The notes beneath the pieces are model-generated. The model saw only the letters and a list, made by a program, of their open reading frames with translations, had not been told where the DNA came from and did no database searches. Positions 1 through 11,400 of a stretch of 64,000 nt of DNA are shown here, piece by piece. The stretch is from Phlebotomus papatasi (taxonomy: Eukaryota > Arthropoda > Insecta > Diptera > Psychodidae). The stretch spans positions 14,756,001 through 14,820,000 of the forward strand of contig NC_077223.1 in NCBI RefSeq assembly GCF_024763615.1, read 5' to 3'. A program made the translations under genes and the position numbers. Within the stretch, counting starts at the first letter, position 1. Each line of letters opens with the position of its first letter.

Positions 1-899
1 TTATTTCTAAACTACTTGGACTATCTCGACCATTCCTTCAGTGGACAAGCATCCCTATAGTGCCTATAAATTCCTATCGGTCTTATCCTCTGATATCCAA
101 TGTCCGATTAAAAAATCGCAGTGTTTGGTGATACCCCGTGTTTGGTGGTGCCCCAGTTTCCCCTAGGTCTCGTTCTCTAGTCTAATATTTAATTTAAAAA
201 AAAAAACAGTATTTACAGTATTTAAAATGGCCCAGTTTCCTTTAATATAATTAAATTTCGGGCAAAAATTAGTTATCGGTTTATAATCGATTAATATAGG
301 TTCCGACTTACCAGAAATTCCAAGACCCTTCTAAATGAGTCCAAACTTTGTCCACTTACGTTAAAAAATATGCACTCTAGAGCCCTTACTTTAAGGAAAG
401 ATTCAAAGGTATTTTTATTTATAGACGAAAGGTCCGTATGGGCAAACTCTAAAACATTTCTTTTTAAAAAAAAATATTTTGGGAATATAGGTTTAGAAAA
501 ATTGTGGAAAACTTCAAGATGTTTCTAATGGATAGGTCTAAATAGGGCGTCTTAGACTTTTCAAAAGAATCCTCTATACAGAAATTATTTATTCCGCTTA
601 ATAAAAATCTGTACAGTGGGACTTCAGTTCAGCCCTTATCTTGTGCCCAGTTCGCCTTTTCTGACTTTTTGTACGAGGTTTTTTTTTCTTGTCGAAAACA
701 TCTCTTGCAAAATAACACGAAGAGCGTGTTTCTCGGCAAGACAACAGAGGAGGATGCTCGTCAAGTAATCGAACGACGATTGAATGTTATGCCCTAGACA
801 CACTTACGACTTAATAAGCCGAGTGACAACTTAGTGGAAAATGATGTAAGTCGTCTTTCGGATAATCCTCAGGTCTGTCAAGGCCCTTATGAACAATGT

Positions 900-1190
900 T
901 TATGAAAAAGTAAAAAAATTTACGAATGTTTTGCGAGTGGAGCACCTTTTTGAAATTGGCCAGCTTTGAAATTGGCCAGCTTTGAAATTGGTTTTTTTGC
1001 TCCCATTTAAAATGGAATTGGGCCTTATCATGATGTAATTTCATAATAGGTGCCATCTTTTACAATTCCCTAAAAGTGTCATAGCTACTCCCACGATTGT
1101 ACTCGCGCTTTTGCTGGAAGGGAAATGTTTTGGATTTTGAACATTCGGGATGTTTGGGATTTTAGCTTTCGAGATTTTGTCCCGCATCAC
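900..1190 (-). repeat. MITE copy of the GTGGAGCACC family with attached minisatellite
   Basis: The segment contains GTGGAGCACC, repeats of GAAATTGGCCAGCTTT, then AATGGAATTGGGCCTTATCATGATG. The same order is seen at 53.59-53.75 kb and in a relative at 18.1-18.3 kb. The following CTTTCGAGATTTTG block matches, in reverse complement, the CTCGAAAGCTAAAATCCCGA tract near 53.75 kb. The copies therefore share both the MITE and its flanking minisatellite. No coding capacity is seen. Confidence 0.55.
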
Positions 1191-1250
1191 AAGTAATAAA
1201 TATCTAATGCAAATTGTTCTATAGAGGACAATCTATCCTATAGGGGTATA

Positions 1251-1473
1251 GAGGCAAGCACGCTACCTTCAGACGGTTCAAACTTCAAACAACTCATTTT
1301 TTTCAATATCTTTTTAATGAATTTGACCCATTAGAATATTATATTTTATTAGCTAGTCCAATGTCCCAAATTCCTCTATAAGAGGTATGGATCAAATTCG
1401 TTCAGAACATAGAAAAAAATTGATTTGTCCGAAGCTTGAGTCGTCTGAAGTTAGCGCTCTTTGTTCCCGCCCT
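1251..1473. repeat. Short element with about 40-bp imperfect terminal inverted repeats
   Basis: GCTACCTTCAGACGGTTCAA near 1262 is mirrored by TTGAGTCGTCTGAAGTTAGC near 1436. The arms are about 40 bp and the centre is AT-rich and non-coding. This looks like an old MITE; the termini are too decayed to read a target duplication. Confidence 0.5.
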
Positions 1474-2381
1474 TCTTGCGAAGGTTGATTTCTGAGGGGA
1501 ATGGGTATCACCGAATAACTAAAGTCCCGGGTGTAAAATACAAATGAAAACATCTTGGCTGGCTTACCGTTCGTTTGTGTTTAAATATTTAATTTATCAT
1601 TCCTGTTTGAAGGAGAGAAAAAGTGTCTCAGATAAACGGAAATGGTATGTTGTATGAGATATTCGGTGTTGATCATGGTCAATTTATTTATCCACTAAAG
1701 TCAACATTTCTACATATTTGTAGACAATGATTAAGGAAAACTCATTTTACCTAGCCTAGTAGGTAGTCGTGAAAAAAATTCTGTTGCTTAAACTGCCCCA
1801 CTCTCTCCTACTCTAATGTACAATACAAAGCAGTAGAGTGAGTTGTGTTGTTTTGAGCACAATATTGACTTAAAATCTTAAATTATTTTTTATTTCTACG
1901 AAACATTTTGCAAGAATATAAGTACAAAATGAATTTTTTGGACCAGAGTGACGCCAAGAAAGCCTTGGGAAAAATTAGGAGCCCTCATAAAGTTTTAGAC
2001 AGAAGTATAAAGTGTTTCCTCTCTTCTTATCTATTTAGGTACTTTAGTTCTCCTATGAGCTGTTAAATAAAGTTTCTATCATAGAAGCTTACATCTCTAT
2101 TTCCTCTATTTTTATCGGTTTTCTTTGAAAAAATATTGCATTTCTTTCAATTTTAAAATCATAGGGTAAATGTCCTAATTCAAAACCATTTCCAGACGCT
2201 TTAACTTTGACAGAAGATTCAACACATTAAGTTCATATTTTTTTCTGAAGAGAATTACATAAATTTGCTCCTTGACTCTTCTAGAATGTTACTGATTAGT
2301 GAAAATTCTTTAGACATAATTTGAAAACATCTTAAATACCAGAAAAATACACGAGTGTGAAATGCTTCTATTGGAAACATA

Positions 2382-2524
2382 TTAATCCAAATGGAGACAA
2401 GAGAAAGTTTCTAATTGGAGACAAACGGTGTAAGTGAAACCGCGACGAAAGGCTTCCAAAACCTTGTTGAGTTGCTCCTGAGTCCAGGATTTGTTCTTAT
2501 TCCTGGTCTTTTCTCCTTTCTCAT
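2382..2524 (-). pseudogene. Pipsqueak-type helix-turn-helix fragment
   Basis: Read on the minus strand after an acceptor-like TTTTAG, the open stretch includes KNKSWTQEQLNKVLEAFRRG. This resembles the first half of a psq/CENP-B-N type DNA-binding domain (SWT...AL-AVR-G pattern), as found in pogo/Tigger transposases and BTB-psq proteins. The expected second helix is absent and the frame stops after about 25 more residues. It is most likely a transposase relic; a real small exon of an unseen minus-strand gene is the alternative. Confidence 0.45.
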
Positions 2525-3098
2525 CTAAAACAAAAAGAAAATCTCTCCAAAGAAAATCATATTTCCGTTGTTTCCTTTTGAAGCATTTGCAGACACTTCA
2601 GAAAAAACCCTATTTCTTCACGAAATAGGCAATTATTTCATTTGAAAATTTCACGTACCGTTAACAATAAAGATTAGCACTTAATTTAACTAAAATTAAC
2701 CAGAAATAAGACATAAATGTTAAACGAAATGAATAAATAATAGTCCCCTCATTGTGTTTTTCATTGGAAAACATGGTCAATCGATGAAAAATTCGATGGT
2801 GAAAAGGTACACTTTTAATTTTTCTGAGAAATTACCAAATAAAAATTTGTGAATATGAATGGATTTTCGCTTTATTTGAAGCAAAATTGACTAAATAATG
2901 AAACTGTGGTATAGAAAATATATAAATATAATAATTTAGTACTGTATTTATCGTGAAAATAATGACGTTTCCCTTTCGAGTAGCGAAAAATTTCCATTTG
3001 GAGCAGGTTTTGAATTAGTTTAATTTACCCAATAAGAATGCGATCAATAAAGATGTAAACAGAATAAGTGCATTGCAAATCTTACAATCTTCCTGCAG

Positions 3099-3920
3099 GA
3101 GGACACTGAAACAGGTGACAAATTGATGGAGATTGTGTGCGAGGCGACTGTTAAAGCTAACACTCTGTACGGCACCAATATCTACTGCCTGATGACAGAC
3201 AACAGCCGGGAGATGGGTCAATTGGGAGAAGCTGTGAATGTGTGGCATTGTGTCTGTTCCAGTCATGTGGCCAATCAATTGGCTGACTCTTTGCTTCAGC
3301 CAGAGTTCACGGAAAAAGTCGTGGAAATCGTTCGGGAATTCAAGACGCCACAATTGGAAACTCGAATCATTGCAAATGGTGGCCGGAGGCTGGAAATACC
3401 GCGCGAGGGTCGCTGTGGTTCCACCAGGCTCACGTACGAGTGCCTGAGGGACAATTTGGCTCATATGAAGATGATTGCAGCTGAGGCCACATGGACACCG
3501 GCCAGAGGACGTCACAGTAACTGGCAGAGGGCTACAACGCTCCTCTTCGATGAGGCTTTCGTGCAGGAACTGGAAGCCAATGTGACGGTGCTGGAGGCCA
3601 TTGGAGAGGTGCTGAGTGTGTGTCAGAAAAGACAGAGTTCAATTGCAGATTCAGTGGATGCATGGTTAACACTGGGCGAGAAATTTCCTGCCAATTCACC
3701 TCACATGGCTGCCATATTCAATCACCATCGCGAAGTGGTGTTCAACAAATATGCCCTGGCAGCTTTTATGCTTCATCCATTTCACGATAAGCAACGCCTT
3801 GCTCAGGAGCATGCATCAAGTGCTCATCATTTTTTGCTGGAAGAACTGAATGCCGATGGACTGCAACAGCTCTATGACTTTCAGCATCAAAGGGGTCTCT
3901 TTCGTGTCCTCTACTCAAAG
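3099..3920 (+). CDS. hAT-derived gene, exon with RNase-H-like core
   Basis: This is an internal exon of 822 bases with phase 0 at both ends. It encodes the TDN motif, the CSSHVANQLAD motif and the helical insertion region characteristic of hAT transposases, ending in LYDFQHQRGLFRVLYSK. Its coding GC is higher than that of the surrounding intron. A GTG codon would follow directly if the intron were read through, and the frame stops 21 bases into the intron. Confidence 0.75.
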
Positions 3921-6900
3921 GTGAGTCACGTTAAAGAATGATTGATTACCAGGTTTAAATTTCAAATTTAAAGGGGCCTTTACAATTCAAATTTCCAACA
4001 TACCTAATTTTGAAGAATTTACCATAATAGCAAAGGCAGGGTAGTTGGGATATATATATAGTACAATCTGTCAAAGATTTGAGAGGGTTTTTATCAGGAA
4101 AAACCAGTGAAGAGAGCACCAAGGCGCTACTTCTGTTCAACTGGGGGAAAATCCTTATAATCTGAGCGCGAAGGCAGCTCATTCACATAAGAATTGGGAG
4201 GGTTTTTTTTTTCAAAAATTGTTTCTTTGTTAATTTACCTGTCTTGCAATTTTCCTATTTAAATCCCTTTGGGTCCTTTTGCACGGGAAAGTATTGTTTT
4301 AAAAGTGGATTGATGTGACTTGCTTTTTTCATGAAATTGTTTTATTGAAAAAATGATGGAATGTGCGATTTCATTTCAATTTTTTGGCGCAGCTTTCTTG
4401 GTTCCTTGGAAAAAACTTGGTCCTGTTGAGACATTCTCACGTTAGCCATGCAAGGACTGCCGCATTTTAGTGAAATTGCAAATTTATTAAAGGGGGATCC
4501 TGCTTTAGCTGCAGATTTAAAAATTTATTCTTTTATTTTTATTTTTGACCAATAATTAAAAGTACTGATCTCAAATTTCAGAGCAATGTCTCTCAACTCT
4601 TTCGTATCATCTGGCACTCTGAGTACGCAATCGATAAGTTTTCCCGATAGAAGACCAATTAGTTCTTGTGCTATGATAACGTGAAATTGGCTTGCAGAAT
4701 GTTACCGATTTTCGATCAAAAATATCTTAGCTGAAGACTTAACCCTCTAACGGGTAAGACCGCCTCCAAGCGGTCTTCACAAAAATCACATTTACAGCGA
4801 CAATAAAGGTTTTATTTATTTAAAAGTACTATAGTGTCCTCATTATAGTCTTATAAACATCTCTTGAAAGTTTGAACGCATTTTGACTCTTCTTTTTGTT
4901 GCTATTCCCAGTTTTGTGTGACAGGTCAGAGAAAAAGCAACAAAAAATATTTGTGCAAAAAAACTCATTTTCAATTTCACGAAAAATATCGATTTAAAGT
5001 TATCTGACTAAAATAAATTTATTTTTTACTGAAAGATATGTCATTCTACTTTATATATTTTATTTAAAAAATTTGAAAAAAAACCAAAAACGTAAATTTT
5101 AGAAGCAAAAAGAGTTTCAAAAATTTTTTATATTTTCTCACCTAGCGCCTAAACTAAAAGAGATAATGAAGAATGGATTGTTTTTTCGACTTTATTGGAT
5201 TATAATTATCCTAGAAAACATTGTCTTAGAACTTTTTTCGCATATTAAAGAAAACACCGTTAGAGGGTTAATTGGATTCCTACTTCACTTTAAATATTAA
5301 AAAAGATGTACCAAAACTTCCCTGAAACTCGTTCTTTTTGCTTTCCATTATAAAAAAAATCGTGATTTTTGGTCTCCTAATTCAGGAAACCCCCTTAAAT
5401 CTTACGGGATTCTAATGGCCTCTACACACTACAATTATGTCCATATTGGAGAAAAGTACCTACGCTTGTGTAAAAAAAAACTTCAATATGGAAATAATTT
5501 TCTCTAGTGTGTAGAGGCCATTAGAGTCCCGTAAGATTTAAGGGGGTTTCCTGAATTAGGAGACCAAAAATCACAATTTTTTTTATAATGAAAAACAAAA
5601 GAACGAGCTTCAGGGAAGTTTTGGTACATCATTTTTAATATTTAAACTGAGGTAAGAATGAAGTAGGAATCCAATTAAGTCCTCAGCTAAGATATTTTTG
5701 AGCAAAATTTTACATTTTGAATTAAATTTTGAGTTTTTGGTTTCGCCTCGATGAGCACTTTCAGATGGAAGTTCAAAAAGGTACCACGGGTGGCGCTGCG
5801 ATAGTGTCAAAATTCAATTCAGCAGTCAAAATTCATGCCAATTTGACTGCTTCTACTCGACCAAGACACTTAAAATAGGGTTTTAAATGGAAAGTCTCAC
5901 AAAATACAACAATTCTTTGATATAGTTGAAGTTCATCAAATGAACACTTGGGGCGCTCTGGTCGAAAAAACGAGTTCAGAAACAAACAAACTCGATTATC
6001 TCGGCTTCTGATTAATCGATGAGATCAAGTTCTATGGTAAAATTATAGAGTACATTCTGGTCTACATTTCACCCATATATCACTTTTGTGTCACTCCATC
6101 CAAATCCTTAATATTTTGGTTTAAATACAAAATTTGTATAATTTCACGAATTTGATTTAATATAACTGAATGGCGTCCCCCAGTTTCAGCTCTAAATCGA
6201 ATTTGCATGCATTCCGAATTAGCTCACGTTAAGAATCTGACCTACATAAGCCGGTTAGGATTATCTGTCCATTTTAAAAAAAAAATCATTAACATTTTAA
6301 TTATTTGACCTAATCGGGGGAAAATTAGGCCCTTTAGGGTGGTTGACTTTTTACGTTGAATACATCAAGATGACGATTTAACCGGTGAAAGGTGTTGATG
6401 GATTAATGTTCAACTGGAATAACTATAAATCATATCCAAAACTCATTGAAATCGCTTGGGCCAATTTTGAGATAAGTCAAAAAATCATATTTTTGGAGGA
6501 GTTGAAAGGGGGGGGGGATTTGGATAAGTTGGTTTGCTAGAGAATTTTGACTTGTGCGAGGGGGGTCATCGAAGACCGGAAGTCAATATCTCTTACCGTT
6601 TGGAAGCCAAGATGGTGAGAAGTTGAATAAAAAATGGATTGTGGAAACTGCTCTCTCTTGGAGTTCAAGCAGTTAAAAAATAGATTTGGTTCTGAATTAG
6701 ATTATTCTACCCTAATCTTAAAATGAAAAATTTCACGGAGCATTTTTGAGTGTAGCTATAAAGGCGAAATGGAGATCATTTTAACGATCCTAATAATTTA
6801 GTTGAAGACCTAAGTCGTTTTTCTACCTGTATGGTCTCTCACTCTGGTAATAGGAGCACAAAAATTATGGAAACACTTTTAGGAAAAGTGGTTTAAAGAT

Positions 6901-7228
6901 CTGCATTGTAATGAAGATTTTTTTTCTGAAATTTTGTTGTTTCCAGGGCCTAAAGTCAACAGATGCCCTTCTGTTCTGGAATCTCGCACGGATGGACTAT
7001 CCTGTGCTGGCTAATATGGCCACTCGTCTCTTGCGTATTCCTGCCTCAGCCGCTAAAATCGTCACTGCTTTTGGACAAAGCGGCGACAGTCAGAGGATAC
7101 CTGTCCGAAATCGCCTGACACCAGACAAAACGCGCAAACTTATGCATATCCTCTATGCAGCGAAACTCAACAAGGGACGTGCTCGAGAGGACGATGATGA
7201 TGCCGGAGAGGACATTGAGGATAACTGA
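3099..7228 (+). CDS. hAT-transposase-derived protein, C-terminal part (2 exons)
   Basis: Two exons, 3099-3920 and 6947-7228, join in phase 0 (acceptor CCTGCAG before 3099, donor AAG|GTGAGT at 3920, acceptor TTTCCAG before 6947). The 367 codons before the stop lack any internal stop. The start is RNase-H-like transposase core: LMTDNSREM carries the TDN acidic motif and CSSHVANQLAD is the usual CxxHxxNL-type motif that follows it. The end (from DALLFWNLARMDYPVLANMA to RIPASAAKIVTAF) is the hAT C-terminal dimerisation domain. The tail is acidic (REDDDDAGEDIEDN). Upstream exons, presumably with a BED-type zinc finger and the first catalytic Asp, are outside the window. An intact spliced frame, a poly(A) signal and no nearby terminal inverted repeats favour a domesticated host gene, though an old autonomous element is not excluded. 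Its role is unknown. Confidence 0.75.
4739..5271. mobile_element. TTAA-flanked MITE (piggyBac-like), 525 bp
   Basis: The termini TTAACCCTCTAACGG and CCGTTAGAGGGTTAA are perfect inverted repeats bounded by TTAA on both sides, as expected for piggyBac-superfamily insertion. The matching arm of the surrounding foldback (5.68 kb) has one TTAA and no insert, so it serves as the empty site. A short internal hairpin (AAGACCGCCTCCAAGCGGTCTT, split here as GACCGCC...AAGCGGTC) lies next to the left end. No transposase ORF is present, so it is non-autonomous. Confidence 0.8.
5411..5526. repeat. Palindromic MITE, GGCCTCTACACAC family
   Basis: This hairpin of about 115 bp has arms reading GGCCTCTACACACTA and TAGTGTGTAGAGGCC, then AT-rich subterminal sequence with TATGTCCATATTG and its complement, and TACGCTTGTGT in the loop. 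Other copies lie at 23.1-23.74, 26.17 and 27.30 kb. It is non-coding. Confidence 0.8.
5725..6272 (-). mobile_element. Partial copy of the HINE-like element (reverse orientation)
   Basis: The reverse complement matches blocks of the 44.45-46.28 kb element in order: GGACAGATAATCCTAACCGG at the terminus, the CATTCAGTTAT region, the ACATTTCACCCATATA region, and the GAACTTCCATCTGAAAGTG block. There are internal deletions and about 10 percent or more divergence. It is older than the copy in gag and has no ORF. Confidence 0.7.
6290..6700. repeat. Degenerate repeat related to sequence near 61.4 kb
   Basis: The motif block CGAAGACCGGAAGTCAATATCTCTTACCGTTTGGAAGCC is found in reverse complement at about 61,380-61,440 (AAACGGTAAGAGATATTAAC...CTTCGGTGACCCCCC). 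G-runs flank one copy and C-runs the other. It is non-coding and unclassified. Confidence 0.4.
6947..7228 (+). CDS. hAT-derived gene, terminal exon with dimerisation domain
   Basis: The last coding exon encodes the hydrophobic hAT C-terminal dimerisation motif and an acidic tail, and stops at TGA 7226-7228. The usual ERxFS box of active hAT transposases reads AKIVTAF here, which is a divergence at a conserved position and may fit loss of transposition. Confidence 0.75.
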   Translation, partial: GLKSTDALLFWNLARMDYPVLANMATRLLRIPASAAKIVTAFGQSGDSQRIPVRNRLTPDKTRKLMHILYAAKLNKGRAREDDDDAGEDIEDN

Positions 7229-7410
7229 GTTAGGGACTTCTCTGTGTTTCTAATTTTACTCCACACTGAACAAACACAAGTCCCAGACGGAGTTTGCAAA
7301 TAAGGAGAAGGATGAGATCACATAAGATCTTATCAGAAGCCCTCCTTCTATTTTTAATGTATTTCTATGAATGTAAAGAAACAATAAATATTTCCCAAAA
7401 GTTCAACCGT
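7229..7410 (+). terminator. 3' UTR and poly(A) signal of the hAT-derived gene
   Basis: AATAAA lies at 7383-7388, about 155 bases after the stop codon, followed by T-rich sequence suitable for cleavage near 7,400-7,410. Confidence 0.65.
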
Positions 7411-7439
7411 TTTTTTTAAATAAAAAAAAACAAGCATAT

Positions 7440-8331
7440 TTTTTTATAAGAATTGTTTTATTATTTATTAAACTTTCATTAATTTGCTTTATATTTTTTT
7501 GTTTGATAAGTAAATTTTAAATTTTATTAAATTTTCTCTCCTTCGTCACTTTATAAAAAATTTACTTTAATATAAACCTTTTTTTTAATTAATTTTATAA
7601 TTTTTTTCTCAATTATTTTGCAAATAACTTTTGGTATGAATTCAAATTACGATTAAAAATTTGTTAAGTCGTTTTAGGAACACGTTAAGGTGTCTTGATT
7701 AAATTATTTTCTTTATCTTTAATTTTCTCTGCAGTTTCTTTTATTTATATCTTTCTCAAAGGATTGCAATTCTGTTTTTTGTTTTCTGTATATTTCATTT
7801 TATCGTACTTTGATAGTGCATTATAATTTTTCTTCACAAATAAATATACAATTTTTTTTTTATCTTGCAACTATATAATTATCATTTTATGTAGCAATTT
7901 TTTTTCTACTAAAGAAAAATAAAATTGTAAAAATTGCCTTAAAGTGCTGCTCAGATAAAGAAAAAAATAAAATAAAGTTACGAAAATACCTTCGAGCGGA
8001 AGTTTTTATTCTGAGAACCTTTGAGATTCAGCAGCTTAAATTATCTTCCGCTACGCAAACCTTAAATAATTCGTTGGATGAGTGGTTTTTTCTTCAGTTT
8101 TGTTTCACTTTTTTTTTAGCTTAAGGATGAGGAATCATGGTCAGTTTGGTGGTTAATTTAAGAGGAAGATGGGTTGTGAGAGGATGGTTTGTGTGTTAGT
8201 CTTAACCAGAAGGTAATTAATTAGGGATTAGTATCAAACCTTCTTAAAGGTTCGATCCTTAATTAAACAATCATTTCGTGTCTTTTATGAGCTGCTCAGC
8301 TACTATCTTTTCCTTTCGTTGTATTACTGCT
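7440..8331 (-). terminator. shot: shot 3' UTR
   Basis: Downstream of the shot stop codon the minus strand is AT-rich and non-coding. Two overlapping AATAAA-type signals (TTTATT on the plus strand at 7457-7462 and 7464-7469) sit at the far end, just short of the convergent gene's poly(A) site; others occur nearer the stop. The exact 3' end cannot be fixed. Confidence 0.45.
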
Positions 8332-8461
8332 TCATCGCTTCGTTGCCGAGTGCGTTGAGGACGTTGTTGTAGTCCTCTTGGTCGATGACGCCGTCGAGAG
8401 TCGGTCGACGCTCGAACGAGGCGGCGTCGAGGACAAATGGAAGGGCGCTGAACCCGATTGT
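8332..8461 (-). CDS. shot: shot last coding exon, Ser/Thr-rich C-terminus
   Basis: The acceptor TTCTTGCAG lies just before 8461. The phase inherited from exon 14549 selects the frame that ends SSTHSATKR and stops at TGA 8332-8334. A second open frame through the same bases also reaches a stop nearby but does not fit the upstream phase. The composition (Ser, Thr, Pro, Arg) is typical of the spectraplakin tail. Confidence 0.8.
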
Positions 8462-11400
8462 CTGCAAGAAAAATTAAATAAAAACTTATTAATGGTTTAA
8501 TTTAAAATTTCCCTATTGAGTTTTATCGTCTCAAATCTCTGGGGTACATTGGGTAGTTGTATGGCTTTGGTACCATAAGCATATCACTTATTCAATATGA
8601 AAAGGGATTGCGATAATAAAAAGTTTATCTAGTAAGAGATCCGTAGATTGGCATATCAAATCAAATTATGAGCAATATACTTCTTCCGTTGCGTAGTCAT
8701 TTGTAACAAATGCAGATATCCCAGTTGCTGCTCCAATCCACGAGCTATCGACCTAAGCAAGTGTGTAACCAAGACTTTAATAAGGAAAAGGGGCTAAATT
8801 TGAAATTATAACAGCTCGTATTTGACGAGAATATTTTTGAAGTATTTATCCTAAAAAAAAAAATTCAAACGCATAGCACAAGAAGTGTAGGCTAACTGTA
8901 TGGAATGTCGGCATAGTTGCATATAAGCGTCAAGGTCTTAATTTTGAAATGTAATTTTTTTTAAAATAGGGTGAAATGTGGAAAGCGAGACAGTTTGGAA
9001 AGTTGGACAAAGGCAGTGTGGAATGTAGGACACCTCCCTAAAAACTTGATAATAAATCAATTAAATATTTCAATTTTCGATAAAAGATTTTTAAACCTAA
9101 TTTTGTGATTATTTGAGAAGTTTAAAATGCAAAAATCGTTATAAAACAATCAAAGGGTGACTTACAAGAAAAAATTAAAAAATGTATTGCATGCATGATA
9201 TTCATACAGCAAACAAAAGTTTGTTGCCTCAAGTATGTTCGGGAAATTAGGTGCAAAAAATGATAGAAAAAAATACTTTTTAAAATTTTTCTTTTTGCAA
9301 ATTAGTTGTCTGTAATCCGTAGATATTATTTATGTATTTCGGAAACACCGAATACATTAATAAGATAAGAATAAGTACCTCATTACTATAATATTTAATT
9401 ATTTTATGTATAACCTTTCGTGATTTTCCATAAAATTTGGCAATTAACGACGCAGATTCATTCCGACAGTATCTCTGGACGCTTTTTAACTTCTTTTTAA
9501 CACACTTTTTAACTCCTTATAACTTGCCATTTTAATCTAAATTATGAATTATCAAAAAATAGATTATTTCTAGTTATTTATCATCACTTTTATACACATG
9601 TATTTACCATTGACAACTTTGGAAATGTCCAAACCCACCATTGGCCTCTCAAATGATATAAACTTAAAATATAGCCGGTTTACTTTAAGTTCGTTGCATG
9701 TTTTTGACCATTGTGAGTAACATTTCAAATGGGGCAACAAACTTTTGACGCATGAAAAATGAGCAACTTTTAGAAAACAATTATTTTTTGTATGAAATAA
9801 AATGAAATAATTTTTTCGGAATACATAAATAAGATCTATGGATTACAGGCAACAAATTTGCAAAAAGAAAAATTTTAAAAAGTAATTACTATTTTTTGCA
9901 CCTAATTTCCCGAACATACATGAGGCATCAAACTTTTGATACCTACTGTAACCTTAACACGGTTGTTGTCTTTGTTTTTTATGGAAGTTGCTAGGAAAAT
10001 ATCAAAGTGTTTTGCTTTGATTTTTCGACATAATTTGTGAAATAACTTTAAAAAAGGACTTAACTTTAACTTTAAAAAAGGAGAGAAAACTGATTTAATT
10101 TCGTGTTGCATTCAAAACAAGTTTTATGAAATCTTGGACACGTTGATTTTGTGAATGAATTTGGTGGTTTTGTGCAATGAAATCATCTCAACAAGGAAGA
10201 CAAAGATCCTTAAGTACCCGGAGAAATAGTAGCAACAGCAGTTAGTAGCTGATAAGGAGAAAATCTCGTGGAGAAAGGCTGCCAAGATTTTCAGATTCCG
10301 AATACCACTTTTTCTGACAGATTGGGTAGTAAATATCGCAAAAACATCTGGAGAAAGACAAAGAGGAGCCTCTACAGAACTCCCAAAGCAAGTGACAAAG
10401 GACGGGCGGATTGGGTATTGAAGTGTGCTAAAAAATGGCATCCGCTTTAAAGCTATAATTTGCTGGACAGCGCGAGGAGTCTGTGAAATTTACAGAACCT
10501 CCTTTTAGTTGGACGTCCAGGAAGTTCTTGGTAATTAGGATTCAATGTGCACGTATACGCAGAAAACCCTCAACAATTGATTTTCTACACGTTTCGTATA
10601 ATATTTTGTCATTAATATCACAATGTCCTTCTTTCCAAAAGTTTTTGTCCCACTTTCTAAAATTTTGTCCATCTTTTAAAAATGTGTTGTTTTCTAATTT
10701 GATTGAATATTCTAATTAATTAGTTTAAAATATCTAATAGAAACTGTTAAGATTCTGTTAGAGTATTTCACAAGGAATTTCATGATACAAAATAAATGAA
10801 AAAAATAAATATTTATTCGGCTTAACCCATTCCTTACCATGGTATTATACATCATACGCAAATTGAGTGATTTTAGATGATTTATTTCAGGGCAATTAAT
10901 ATTCAAATTTCTGTCGGGAATGGATTTTTAGTTACTTTAGTCCTTCAGTTACTTGGAAAAAATAACTAGACAGAGATGAGAATACATTTTGTTGTTCTTT
11001 TCTCGTTTCACGGAAAGTCATGCAAAAATTTTGGTCAAAATGGCGGACGGAAAATTCGACATCCCATTGAATTTGTTAAAATTGTCCTTCATCCTCTTTC
11101 CTAATTTGAATTCTGGTTGCCAATGTGTTTTCTTTGATAGTTACTCTATCTAAATCAATAGAGTTTGTATTAGGGTAGAGTCAGTACTTTTTCGCCAGTA
11201 AGCACTTTTTCGCCACCTACAAATAAAATCACTTTTTCAGGGAATTATGAGCTCCTGGAACTACGAAATGACAATTACTTCGTAACCTCTAGTCCAACGA
11301 ATCAGAAAACCATAACTGGTACTCCACCGACTAGATTATTTGCAAGTTAATTGAAGAAATTGTCGACAAGGTGAACAGTCACCAAAAAAATATGGAGTTC

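Larger units (their letters stand above)
1..2380. other. Gene-free AT-rich flank with repeat debris
   Basis: No coding exon could be supported here. The stretch holds fragments of small inverted-repeat elements. One at about 900-1190 is related to sequence at 53.6-53.97 kb, and one at 1251-1473 has inverted ends. GTTTGGTG/GCCCCAGTTT-type motifs near 125-240 look like the edge of another short element. The upstream exons of the plus-strand hAT-derived gene must lie to the left of the window or be unrecognised in this part. Confidence 0.6.
4705..5720. repeat. Long foldback (inverted-repeat) element
   Basis: Left arm 4705-4738 plus 5272-5410 and right arm 5517-5720 are reverse complements over roughly 170-200 bp with few mismatches (for example GGAAACCCCCTTAAATCTTA in both). 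The loop is a palindromic MITE of the GGCCTCTACACAC family. The left arm is split by a 525-bp TTAA element that the right arm lacks. Confidence 0.75.
3921..6946 (+). other. Intron of the hAT-derived gene, filled with nested repeats
   Basis: The GTGAGT donor and TTTCCAG acceptor bound a 3-kb intron with no coding signal. It contains a long foldback structure (4.7-5.72 kb) with a TTAA element in one arm and a small palindromic MITE in its loop, and a reverse-oriented partial copy of the HINE-like element that also sits at 44.4-46.3 kb. Confidence 0.7.
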
